Assembly (NCBI RefSeq): GCF_000014965.1
Contig: NC_008554.1
Span: 620,001 to 684,000, forward strand
Length of the DNA stretch: 64,000 bases
Direction: 5' to 3'
DNA from: Syntrophobacter fumaroxidans MPOB
Lineage (GTDB): Bacteria; Desulfobacterota; Syntrophobacteria; Syntrophobacterales; Syntrophobacteraceae
Numbering within the stretch: position 1 is the stretch's first letter; each line of letters opens with the position of its first letter. The position numbers and the translations under genes were made by a program. This document shows positions 18,543 to 27,500 of this stretch, piece by piece. Below the pieces are notes generated by a model that was given only the letters and a program-made list of their open reading frames with translations, had not been told where the DNA came from and searched no databases.

Positions 18543-19882
18543 TTGTTTACCTCAACTCTGAAAAATGCAATGCAAACGAAATTCTTCCGGCGATTTCGAC
18601 ATAATAATGCATGAATTTTGTCCCCAACAGATTCCACAATGCGCATTGGAGTCGTATACATTTCAATCGACGAAATGGTGATGCAACAAGCAGGATGTAT
18701 TCAGAAATTTTCATTATTTGTTGATTGGTCACAAGCACTGTAGCGTGTTGTGCTATATTTAATCATCATTTAAATTTATATTAATATTAATATTTAAATC
18801 ATATTAAACAAATTGGAACAGTGTGTTATGTTCTATTTTGTATTTGTCAAAATCAGATCAGGATAGTTAATTGATAGAGTGAATTTATGAAATGAAATCA
18901 GATCTATGCTGTGTTGACTTCGAGTTTCTGCAACTTCCGTTGTTCTAGTGATCATTTAAGTATATATTTTCGAGTTCGAACTGTCGGGCGCGAACAGCGT
19001 GTTGATATTTCTCTCCTGCCTTGACCAGTAGCTATAAGTCATAGGCTTAATGAAGCTGGCGAAGGTTCCTGACGTGGTACAGACAGCCAAGTGCTTATAC
19101 GTGCCAGGCAAACCGGCGACGAAGATCATAGCGGCATTCGTTCTCCGATTCTTCATTGCTCCGCTATGCTGGCTGGCGGTGTTGAGGGTGAGCAATCCTG
19201 AAATCGTGAACCCGAGTTCAATAAGACACAAGTCATTCCCAGCCATCGCACGAACTGATGATTCCATATATTATTTATAAATTCATATAGTTGCCTATGT
19301 CACTTCGAAGACGTCCGAGCTTTCGAAGAGCCGGCTGTTTCATTCATTTTGGGAAACCGGCGCTCGATCCGCCCATCTGCCCAATTGACGGCAACATAAT
19401 CGCTTTTGGACGTGGCCCCTGTCTTACGACTGATCGACCGGTTCCCGGCCTCGAGGCCCAAATATCCGACGATGTCGACCGCATCCGCGCCGACTGCTGA
19501 ATTCATAGCAAATACCGCGGCCAGGATGAGGGAGGAAACGATCGGTCTCTTCCTCCCGGTCCGCCCTCTGTCTGAATCGCGCCGAGAAATTCGCTTCTTG
19601 CCAAGATCAGCCAAAGGCGCAAGAAATGCGCCCCAAGAGCGACAGAAGCGTTGGGATCCAATGTTGGGTTCTCGTTTGAATAAGTATTACGACATGACTT
19701 CCAAAGAGCCCCGGGGTGCATCTTCCCGAAGATCACCGGATGCCATTTCATTGGGGGGGGCAAAGAGCAGGTGATTGCATATCATGAATAGGGGAGGAGT
19801 GCAAGGATCAATCCAAACAAAACTCCCCATAAATGAGAAAAGGGCTACGAAAGAAACTCGTAACCCCTTGAATTTCAAGGAC
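18543..19882. other. AT-rich region of about 1.3 kb without clear genes
   Basis: Composition falls sharply, lowest at about 18700-18960. A near-palindrome at 18768-18799 (ATTTAAAT at both ends, ATTAATATTAAT inside) is notable. A leftward open frame at 19300-19614 has a hydrophobic leader-like stretch (VSSLILAAVFAMNSAVGA) but only a TTG start and no ribosome site, so I do not call it. Another, 18956-19267, is listed separately with low confidence. Confidence 0.45.
18956..19267 (-). CDS. Hypothetical 103-residue protein (doubtful)
   Basis: An ATG-started frame in the AT-rich region on the same strand as the propeller gene. No domain, leader or good ribosome site was recognised; it contains two Cys and many Ser/Thr. 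It may be a gene remnant or chance. Confidence 0.2.
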   Translation of the reverse strand: MESSVRAMAGNDLCLIELGFTISGLLTLNTASQHSGAMKNRRTNAAMIFVAGLPGTYKHLAVCTTSGTFASFIKPMTYSYWSRQERNINTLFAPDSSNSKIYT

Positions 19883-19926
19883 CCGGCGATAGGATTCGAA
19901 CCCGCAACATGTTAATTATGAATCAG
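19883..19926 (-). repeat. Displaced tRNA-Thr 3' half: left attachment site of the integrated element
   Basis: Matches the intact tRNA-Thr segment 23676-23719 at 38 of 44 positions in the same orientation, covering the T-arm, the anticodon loop and part of the acceptor stem. The longest exact core is GGATTCGAACCCGC (19892-19905 and 23685-23698). All six differences have A or T here and G or C in the tRNA, as expected for a copy that is decaying. Flanking direct repeats of a tRNA 3' end with an integrase gene inside are the classic sign of tRNA-site integration. Confidence 0.8.
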
Positions 19927-20041
19927 GTTATACTACTTTTCACTCCTTTTCGTCTCTTGTCGCATTTCTTGATATTTCCAGCATGTTAGCCGTATTCTCG
20001 TTTCATCGGGTAGGGCCATTTCTTACGCCTTGTGATGTTTT

Positions 20042-20053
20042 CGTGCACACTAT
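20042..20053 (+). repeat. Left copy of 12-bp CGTGCACACTAT
   Basis: Identical to 23626-23637, near the other end of the element, in the same orientation. Position just inside both attachment sites suggests integrase arm-binding sites. Confidence 0.45.
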
Positions 20054-20113
20054 TTGCTCACCGTGGAATGCGGGTTTCCAGACGGTCGTGCGTACCGGGG
20101 AGGGAAGGGCACC

Positions 20114-21388
20114 ATGGCAATCCACATATTTTGTGCCAGCTGCAAAACGAGCTAGGGTCTGGATGCGGGCCACTGCTCGAAGTGCGGAAAACCTTTCGGG
20201 CGTTCAAAAAAATACCGGGTGAGCGTGTCGAACAAAGGGAGGCGGCATACAAGGGTGGTGGACAACCTCACCATGGCGCGGAAGGTGGAGGGGGCGATCA
20301 AGGGGGACCTGGCCCGTGTCGAATACGACATCGCCGACCACAAGGCGGCGGAGAAAGTCACGCTCAACGTTTCCTTCGATAACCACTTCCTGCCTTGGAC
20401 GAAGGAACACAAGCGGACCTGGCGGAATGACCGATACCTTTACGATTGCCATCTGAAGCCCAGATTCGTGGGCAAAGCGCTGGAGGAAATCAACGCCTTC
20501 GAGATCAACAAGATGAAGCTCGCCATGAAGAAGGCCAAAAACAAGCAGGGACGGCCTTGCACACCGGCGACCATCAAACACGTGGTCGTGCTGCTCAAGA
20601 GGCTCTTCAACCTGGCCACCCGGTGGAGGATCCATAAGGGTGCCAATCCCTGCGCCGGCGTCGAACTCCCGAAGCTCGACAACAAGGTGACGGAGTTCCT
20701 CAGTGATGAGAAGACGGAGAGGCTTCTCAAAGTTCTGGACGCCTAGCCGTTCAAGCAGACGGCGGCGTCCATCCGGTTTGCCGTGTTCACGGGATGCCGG
20801 CGCGGGGAACTATTCAAAATGAAGTGGGGCGATGTCGACGTTGAGCGGAAGATCTTGACCCTCCGGGCGCCGAAGGGCGGCAAGACCGAGATCATCCCGT
20901 TGAGCGACACGACGCTTTCGGCGATTGAGGACCTGGCCCGAAAGAGTGAATATGTCTTCCCCGGCAGGGAAGGCGCCATGCTGACCGGTTTCAAGGGACC
21001 GTGGGAGATGGTCAGGAAGGAAGCCAAACTCCCCGCGTCGTTCCATTTTCACGGGATTCGGCACTCGTTTGCCTCCAACCTGGTTTCCTCCGGCGTCGAT
21101 TTCTACACCGTCGGAGGGTTGCGCACCCACAAACAAGCTGTTACCACGCAACGTTATGCACACCTCAGCGATGAGGCCATGCGCCGGGCAGTTGAGAAGA
21201 GTGCCGAAGTGATCACGCCAAAAGAGAAGAAGGAAGAAGCCGTTGAGAATGATATCGAATCCGCGCAAAGGGCATATTACGGCCAACAGAAGACGCTTCT
21301 GCTCTTCATTGAGAATTTAATGGCTGATCTGATGAGAAAACAATTTCAAGAGAAGCTTGAAAAAATAAAAAAATATGCTACCATTTAG
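20114..21388 (+). pseudogene. Tyrosine recombinase/integrase interrupted by two in-frame TAG codons
   Basis: Reading from the ATG at 20114, which has AGGGAAGGG just upstream, gives a 424-codon frame broken only by TAG at 20153 and TAG at 20744. The N-terminus is a zinc-ribbon-like FCASCKTS...HCSKCGKPFG. An SAM-like core-binding domain follows (LPWTKEHKRTWRNDRY), then the catalytic domain with FTGCRRGEL (first Arg), HGIRHSF (His-x-x-Arg), THKQ and QRYAHLS (nucleophile Tyr). All catalytic residues remain. The second TAG sits where relatives often have Trp (LDA-x-PF), a single TGG to TAG change. Its position beside the attachment site makes it the element's own integrase. Most likely a decayed gene; amber readthrough is the alternative. 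Confidence 0.8.
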
Positions 21389-21428
21389 GCAGAAATTCAT
21401 AGAATCTTGGAAGCTTGGGAGGAAAGTC

Positions 21429-22571
21429 GTGAGTGGAAGCATACAGGAAGCCATCGGTCGACGAATACAGGAACTCAGGAAGCGTCTCGGCATGAATCAG
21501 ACAACACTGGCCGAAAAGATGGGGTTTGGTTCCGCAGAGACTATATCGTCAATTGAGCGCGGCGACCGGGAGATCAAGGCCGTAGAGATTGCGCAATTGT
21601 CAAGGATCCTCCTGGTTCCGGTGGCGGATTTGTTGATGCCGGTCGAGGCGGAGCCGGACCCCTCCATCTTGTGGAGGGCGGAGCCGATGCAGGGACGCGA
21701 GGTTACAGAGGCAAGATTCCTTCAAAGATGTAACCAATATGCTTGGCTTGAGGAAGCCGTCGGAGTCACGCGTCTCGCCCGATTTCCCTCGCTGGAGGTC
21801 GACCCGGAACGAGTGAATCTCAGCGATGCAACCAGGCTCGCAGATGAAGTCAGACGGCAATTCGATCTTGGGAACAGGCCCGCTGCAGTCTTGGAAAAAA
21901 CCCTGGAGGATGTTTACGGAGTCAAGATCTGGTATGACAAACTGGAGGAAGGCTCTGCCGCATCGGTTTGGGGGAAGTTCGGACCCGCCATACTGATGAA
22001 TTCGAGGGAGGCGCCGTGGCGCCGAAACTACAATTTTGCTCACGAGGTGTTTCATCTCATAACCTGGAATAGCCTCCCGCCCGGTCTGCTCTCCGAACAG
22101 AGTGATCTGCGGAGCAAGGTGGAATCGATTGCCAACGCGTTCGCGTCACAACTCCTGCTGCCGGCTGATCCGGTGAGGATGGTATTCTACGCTCGAGTCA
22201 CGGAGAGCAAAATAGCGTACAGCGATCTAGTTGACTTGGCGCGGAGTTTCGATGTTTCGACTGAGGCACTCCTCTATCGTCTCCTGAATTTGAATTGTTT
22301 TCCGAGGGCAGCGGTTACCAAAATGCTGCGCGACCCAGCCTTCAGGGAACTGGACCGCTGCTCCATGTCCGAATGTTGGCACAGCCCTCCGGAGATTCCG
22401 GAACGCTTCGTTCGACTCGCATTCCTGGCCCACCAGAAAGGCAAATTGTCCCGATCCAAATTCGCCTCCTTGCTCGGAGCCAGTATTGCCGATCTCAATG
22501 ATGTCCTGAGAAAATACGGGTTTGGTGATGAAAAAGACAACGCCGGCAAAACAAAAGTGCGTGTTGCTTGA
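21429..22571 (+). CDS. XRE-family regulator fused to ImmA/IrrE-type metallopeptidase
   Basis: A 380-residue protein. The GTG at 21429 has GGGAGGA 7 bases upstream; an ATG at 21375 would overlap the integrase and lacks a site. Residues ~5-60 form an XRE helix-turn-helix (RIQELRKRLGMNQTTLAEKM, then ETISSIERGDREIKAVEIAQL). Residues ~150-270 are the COG2856 metallopeptidase domain with AHEVFHL: His205, Glu206 and His209 form HExxH, and a downstream Glu-rich helix ANAFASQLLLP follows. Known family behaviour: ImmA/IrrE proteins cleave or relieve repressors, and XRE-COG2856 proteins are frequent in mobile elements and in predicted toxin-antitoxin pairs. It overlaps the next gene by 44 bases, so the two are translated together. 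Inferred: controller of the PIN-like partner. Confidence 0.85.
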   Translation: MSGSIQEAIGRRIQELRKRLGMNQTTLAEKMGFGSAETISSIERGDREIKAVEIAQLSRILLVPVADLLMPVEAEPDPSILWRAEPMQGREVTEARFLQRCNQYAWLEEAVGVTRLARFPSLEVDPERVNLSDATRLADEVRRQFDLGNRPAAVLEKTLEDVYGVKIWYDKLEEGSAASVWGKFGPAILMNSREAPWRRNYNFAHEVFHLITWNSLPPGLLSEQSDLRSKVESIANAFASQLLLPADPVRMVFYARVTESKIAYSDLVDLARSFDVSTEALLYRLLNLNCFPRAAVTKMLRDPAFRELDRCSMSECWHSPPEIPERFVRLAFLAHQKGKLSRSKFASLLGASIADLNDVLRKYGFGDEKDNAGKTKVRVA

Positions 22572-23082
22572 TGCCTGCATCATCATTGAAGCGTTCAACC
22601 TGGGTGTGTGGGAAAGTCTGATCGAAAGAGCCGAAGTGCTGGTTTCCTCGATTGTTGCCCACGAAGAAACTCTGTTTCATGTCAAAGGGCAGTTGCCGGA
22701 ACCTATCAATATGAAAAGACTGATAGCCGAAGGAAAAGTGCAGGAGTTTGCTGCGACAGCGTCCCAAATGGCCGGCCTGAGACTCTGCTTCGACAGAAGG
22801 TTTGTCGAGGGACTTCACGAAGGGGAACTCGAGGCGCTCGCATTGATCCATGAGAATCTCGTTGGAGAAGCGCTCTATTCCTCTGGGGATGCCAACGCCA
22901 TCAGAGCCTTGGCAATGCTCGGACATTCGGACCGCGGGATATCGATGGAAAGACTCCTGAAGACAACCGGATTGCAGAAAACAGTTGCACCGCAATTTGG
23001 CGACAGTTTATTTCGGCGGTGCATAGGCGAAGGAAAGCAGAGCCGCATCACCGGGGAGGGACTGAACAAGAGTATAGTATGA
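22528..23082 (+). CDS. PIN-like domain protein, likely partner of the XRE-ImmA protein
   Basis: A 184-residue protein whose ATG at 22528 lies inside the end of the upstream gene. It begins with LLDACIIIEAF (Asp15), followed by an acidic pair in AHEETLFH (Glu46/47), acidic HEGELEALAL (about 98-102) and SGDANAIRAL (Asp121). This Asp...Glu...Asp pattern and spacing match the Mg2+-binding site of PIN-type nucleases. PIN proteins in toxin-antitoxin pairs cut RNA; here nuclease activity is inferred. The 44-base overlap with an XRE-ImmA gene inside a small integrated element supports a toxin-antitoxin or element-maintenance role. I do not recognise a named subfamily. Confidence 0.7.
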   Translation: MKKTTPAKQKCVLLDACIIIEAFNLGVWESLIERAEVLVSSIVAHEETLFHVKGQLPEPINMKRLIAEGKVQEFAATASQMAGLRLCFDRRFVEGLHEGELEALALIHENLVGEALYSSGDANAIRALAMLGHSDRGISMERLLKTTGLQKTVAPQFGDSLFRRCIGEGKQSRITGEGLNKSIV

Positions 23083-23110
23083 AATCATCTCTCATTCTGG
23101 CTGGAGAGTG

Positions 23111-23233
23111 ATGGAGTTAAGCGGACAGTCGGCCGCCAGGGTGCCGGCATCCGATATCCGAGAAGCCAAGAGATGCCGAAGCGATTTCCTTGCCAGGGTG
23201 GATGAGAAAAAGCTCAGGGAGCTTGTTCGATGA
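23111..23233 (+). CDS. Small ORF of 40 residues, coupled to the next frame
   Basis: An ATG-started frame whose TGA overlaps the ATG of the next frame (ATGA at 23230). The sequence ends LARVDEKKLRELVR. No family is recognised. The position before a HigA-like remnant suggests the residue of a toxin or regulator gene. Confidence 0.3.
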   Translation: MELSGQSAARVPASDIREAKRCRSDFLARVDEKKLRELVR

Positions 23234-23544
23234 GAACTTTCAGGGATCACCTGCAGGAGAAGTTGCAGGACAAACGGTTCGGAGAACTCTTTGATGAAGA
23301 AAAGGAACTTGTCCGGATCGGCATCGAAGTGGCCGAGGCCAGGGCCAAGCTCGGGATGAGCCAGGCTGATCTGCAAATGCACCGGGAGATCCGGCCCCCG
23401 GCCGGGTCCGAATCGTTTCTTTATATGCCTGCGTCCATCAAAAAAGAAAACGGTCCGAAGACCGTCTTGGAGAAGGCCACAGCGAGCGATGTCCCCTCTG
23501 AAGTGCTTGCGCGCTTTCAGAAGTCCCCCTCTAAAGCGTCCTGA
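23230..23544 (+). pseudogene. Truncated HigA-like antitoxin (XRE) remnant
   Basis: A 104-residue frame whose start resembles HigA-family antitoxins (MRTFRDHLQEKLQD, then EEKELVRIGIEVAEARAKLG). It reaches the first helix of the helix-turn-helix (MSQADL) and then breaks off into an unrelated Pro/Ser-rich sequence, without the recognition helix. A deletion or frameshift inside the DNA-binding domain is the simplest reading. It lies inside the integrated element just before the right attachment site. Confidence 0.55.
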
Positions 23545-23625
23545 AACGTTCCGTGGCAATATTTTAACTATACAACAACTCCGAAGAAAGGGACACGGCG
23601 GCAAAATAGTCGCTCAACTTGCCCG

Positions 23626-23637
23626 CGTGCACACTAT
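23626..23637 (+). repeat. Right copy of 12-bp CGTGCACACTAT
   Basis: Pairs with 20042-20053; see that entry. It lies 34 bases from the tRNA-Thr 3' end. Confidence 0.45.
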
Positions 23638-23670
23638 ACGCACACCCGAAAAATCGGATGTCTGTAAACA

Positions 23671-23745
23671 TGGAGCCGGCGATGGGATTCGAACCCGCGA
23701 CCTGCTGATTACGAATCAGCTGCTCTACCACTGAGCTACGCCGGC
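23671..23745 (-). tRNA. tRNA-Thr (anticodon CGT)
   Basis: A 75-nt cloverleaf including an encoded CCA. Acceptor GCCGGCG pairs with CGCCGGC, the D-arm is GCTC/GAGC, and the anticodon stem GCTGA/TCAGC holds loop TTCGTAA, giving anticodon CGT. The T-loop is TTCGAAT. The T-stem has a C50-A64 mismatch where threonine tRNAs usually have T-A. It forms the right boundary of the integrated element, which lies on its 3' side. A promoter with good -35 and -10 boxes is present upstream, so the gene is probably expressed. Confidence 0.95.
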
Positions 23746-23761
23746 CCTTGAAACGTCTGGC

Positions 23762-23791
23762 CTTATATCATGCGCTCTCAGAGCAGGTCAA
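23762..23791 (-). promoter_or_regulatory. Sigma-70-type promoter of tRNA-Thr
   Basis: On the minus strand, TTGACC (23786-23791) and TATAAG (23762-23767) are separated by 18 bases and end 16 bases before the mature tRNA 5' end. Confidence 0.65.
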
Positions 23792-23962
23792 GGCAATTGT
23801 AGGCGGGCAAAAGCAGGTCGTTTGGGGCTCGGTGCGAGGTGGGGCAGGACAAGGGTGCGACGGACGCGCAGAGCGCGGCTGCCGACCTGATCGCCTCACT
23901 CGCTTCCGCCCGGCGGGGCACGGACGCCGGGTTCCGGATTTGGTCATCTCCCGGACATTGTT

Positions 23963-24360
23963 GATATTCGCTCCGTGGCGCGGATGCGTCGTTTGCATGG
24001 GATGAGCAGAGGGCAACGCTACCCCTGCAAGCTGTGCGCGCGCGGGTACATCGGCGGTATGCATCAGGGCAGCGCACGGTTAGGCCTGCAAGCTGCGCGC
24101 GCGCGGGTACATCGCGATATGATCAGATTCACACCGAAACGGTATGCCTGCAATCGGCCCGCGCGCGGATACGTCATTGGAAATATAATTGGAATGCTGC
24201 ATATATGACTGCAATCGGCCCGCGCGCGGATACGTCAGCAGCAAACGAGATGTCTTTTCGAGCTGCTACCCCTGCAATCCGCTCGCGCGGATGCGTCTGG
24301 GTGATGGGCGTCAAGACCGTGCTCGAAGCGCCTCCGCCCGGCTCGCGCGCGGGTGAGTTC
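23963..24360. CRISPR. Degenerate CRISPR-like array (about 7 repeats)
   Basis: Repeat units of about 28 bases lie at 23963-23990, 24025-24052, 24086-24113, 24148-24175, 24209-24236, 24272-24297 and 24332-24360. Start-to-start spacing is 60-63 bases and the intervening unique sequences are 33-35 bases. Units 4 and 5 (24148 and 24209) are identical; units 2 and 3 differ at one base; the outer units are more diverged. Each repeat has CTGCAA at one end, a CCGCGCGCGG-type palindromic core and TACRTC at the other end, the general build of type I-E repeats. Two still weaker units may end at 23928 and 23867 in the same phase. No cas gene is in the window. I read it as an orphan, decaying array. Confidence 0.65.
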
Positions 24361-24553
24361 AGAGGAGCTTGACATCGGGAGGGGTATCCAGGATAATCGG
24401 CTTCTTCTTAGCGGTGCAAGTAATGGCGGATACCCTGCGAAGACGCCCCAGGTGCTCGTTTTGCCTCGGAAATATGGCGGACGGCTGCGCTGGAGCGCGT
24501 GTCTGGATCATGCCCGGTAGGGGCTCGGCGGTCTGCAACTCAGGAGCATATGT

Positions 24554-27500
24554 ATGAGATCCAAGAGGAAAATGTTTTGCGCCACTCTCCTGTCCTTCCT
24601 TCTCTGTTGGAACAGCGTTTGCGCACAGCAGCTTCAGCAGATTCCCTCACCGCTTGCTCCGCCTTTTGCCACGACCTCCACTCCGGTCAGTGCGACCACC
24701 GGGTCCAGCCCGACCACCACGACGATCCCCGGGATCCCGGGCTTGCCTTCCCTGACGCTTCCCCAGGCGATGATGCCGGTTCCGTGCGAGACGCTCCTGC
24801 CCGGTCAGCTTCCGCCGGTCGGAACACCTCCGGTGATTCCCGGTTTGCCCTCCACCGCGGGCCAGGTCCCGTATCTGCAGCCGTGCGGGCCGGGCCAGAT
24901 CCCCTATCAGCCGCCGGGCGTGGCGACACAGGTCCCGTACCAGGCGCCCGGTATTCCGAGCCAGGTTCCGTATCAGCCGCCCCAGGGCACGGCCGCCCAA
25001 GGTCCCTATCAGCCCGCTCCCGGTGTGGCGGGGCAGGCTTTGGTCACCCAGCCTGGAGTCGGGACGTCCCAAGTGCCCTACCAGCAACCGGGGGTTCCGG
25101 TTCAGGGCGCCCCAGTGACGCAGCCCGGCGTCGCGGGCCAGGTTCCGTATCAGCCGTCCGCAATCCCGGGCCAGGTTCCGTCCCTGCAGCCCGGGGTATC
25201 CCTGCAGATGCCCGTGCAACAGCCAATGGTTCCCGGCCAGCCGGGCTACCCCCAGCCGACGCCCCCCACTTCGAGAGGCTATCAGGCGGGCCAGGTTCCG
25301 TATCAGCAACCCGCTGAGCTCGCGGTCCCCCCCATTCTGCCGGTTGAGCCGCTCTCTCCCTTCGAAGAATTCGTCGCGGGTAAATCCACTTCAACCCCCG
25401 CAAGCATATCGTTCGACATCAAGCAGTTCGGCTACGATCTGTTCATCAATTCCGGTTCGCCGCTGATCACGGGGTCTCCCATCAGCGGCACTGCCGTGCC
25501 GGGCACCACCGGAGTGCCGGGCATGCTCGGCGGCACAAGCGTCCAGACCATTCCGGGCATGCCCGGAATTCCCGGAACAACCGGGCATACCGGCCCGATG
25601 AGCACACAGTTCGGGCTGCCCATCCTCAATGTTCCGGTCAGCCCCTCCTACGTCATCGGACCGGGCGACGAAATCCGGATCGCCGTCTGGGGGAGCGTCG
25701 AAGGCACCTGGGATGTTATCGTGGACAGGGACGGGACCATCTCCCTTCCCAAGATCGGAATCATCGGCGTCACCAACATGACCTTCCAGGAGGTCAAGGA
25801 TACTCTGAAGAATGAATTCTCCAAGTACTACCAGGACTTCCAGATGAACGTGAGCATGGGGTCCCTCAAGACCATCCGGGTCTACGTGGTTGGAAACGCA
25901 CGCAATCCCGGCGCCTACCTGGTCACGTCCATGTCGAGCATCGTGAACGGTCTGCTCGCCGCGGGCGGCCCGAGCAAGGCGGGTTCGATGCGCAACATCG
26001 AGCTCAAGCGAAACGGGGACACGATCGCCGTGTTCGACCTGTACGAACTGCTCCTGAAAGGTGACAAAACCAAGGACCGGCAGTTGATGGCCGAAGACGT
26101 CCTGTACATTCCTCCCATCGGATCGATGGTGGGGGTGGCGGGCAACGTGGAACGCCCGGCCATATTCGAAATGAAAGGGAAGACGAAACTCTCCGAAGCC
26201 ATCAAGATGGCGGGTGGTCCCACGGCGGACGCCTATCTGCAGCGCATCCAGGTGGAACGGGTCAGCCAGCGCAAGGCCAAGATTTTTCTCGATGTGGACA
26301 TGCAGGGCATCAAGGGCAAACAAGATATCGTTCTGCAGGACGGAGACATCGTCAAGGTTTTCCCCATCAGCATGTTCGTCACCAACCGGATCATCCTCAA
26401 GGGGAACGTGCGCAGACCGGGCGAGTACGAATGGAAGCACGGGATGCGGGTGAAGGACATCATCCGGAATTTCGATGCGCTTCTCCCGGACGCAATGCTG
26501 GAATATGCGCTCGTGGAAAGGCTGGTTGCACCGGACAACCACCAGGAATACAGGACTTTCAACCTGAGGGAGGCGATCTCGGGGACGGACAGGAGCCAGA
26601 ACATCCTCCTGGAGCCCTATGACACGATCACCGTGTACAGCAAGTGGGAAATGCAGGAACGGGAACGAGTGAGGGTCAGCGGCGCGGTCAACAGGCCGGG
26701 TGATTTCGAGTTCCGCGAAAACATGAAGCTCTCCGACCTGCTCAAGCTGTCCGGAGGATTGAAGAAGACGGCGGCCGCGGATAACGCGGAAATCACCCGC
26801 GTGGTTCCGACCGAGGCCGGGCCGAGGACCGAGCAGATCCAGGTCAATCCCACCCTGGCGCTGGCCGGTGATCCCGACTTCGACATTCTGCTGCACCGCG
26901 ACGACTACCTCACCGTGAAAAGCGTTCCGGACTGGCAGTTGTACCGAAAGGTGTCCATTTACGGCGAAGTCAAATACCCCGGGGATTACGCGCTTCAGAA
27001 GGGCGAGAGGCTGTCCTCCCTGCTTGAGCGGGCCGGGGGCTTCACGGACAGGGCCTATAAGCGCGGTTCCTCCCTTTTCCGGGAGAGCGTGAGGCAGTTG
27101 CAGCAGCGGCAGATGGGGGAGCTCATCGACATGCTCGGGCGCCAGGTGCTGGCCAACAGTGCGGCCAACCTGATGGGCGAGATGACGCCCGGCGAAGCCG
27201 AATTTCAGGCCACGCAGGCCAAGCAGCAGAAGCTGTTCCTCGACACCCTCAGGACGCTTCAGGCGAAGGGGAGGGTGGTGGTGCAGCTGGATGAGCCCCG
27301 GAAGCTCAAAGGGACGGCCTTCGACATCGAAGTCGAAGAAGGCGATCAGATCTACATCCCCATCAATCCTCGAGTGGTTCAGGTCATCGGGGCGGTGTAC
27401 AACCAGACCGCCTTCGTATACGAGCCGGGCAGGAACTACTCCTACTACATCGACCAGGCCGGCGGATATTCCCCGACGGCGGACAAGGGCAACGTCTTCA

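Noticed and set aside
19300-19614. Leftward frame with leader-like segment in the AT-rich region
   Set aside because: Only a TTG start, no ribosome site, no family; the leader resemblance alone is weak.
20114-21388. Pyrrolysine use at the two TAG codons
   Set aside because: No pyl genes are in the window, one site fits a simple TGG to TAG change, and the element shows other decay. Kept only as an alternative.
23111-23233. HicA-like toxin identity for the small coupled frame
   Set aside because: The conserved Gly-His and hydrophobic pattern of HicA is absent; left as an unassigned small frame.
24034-24372. Rightward frame rich in Arg/Ala across the CRISPR-like array
   Set aside because: Its periodic sequence simply reflects the 61-base repeat spacing; no ribosome site.
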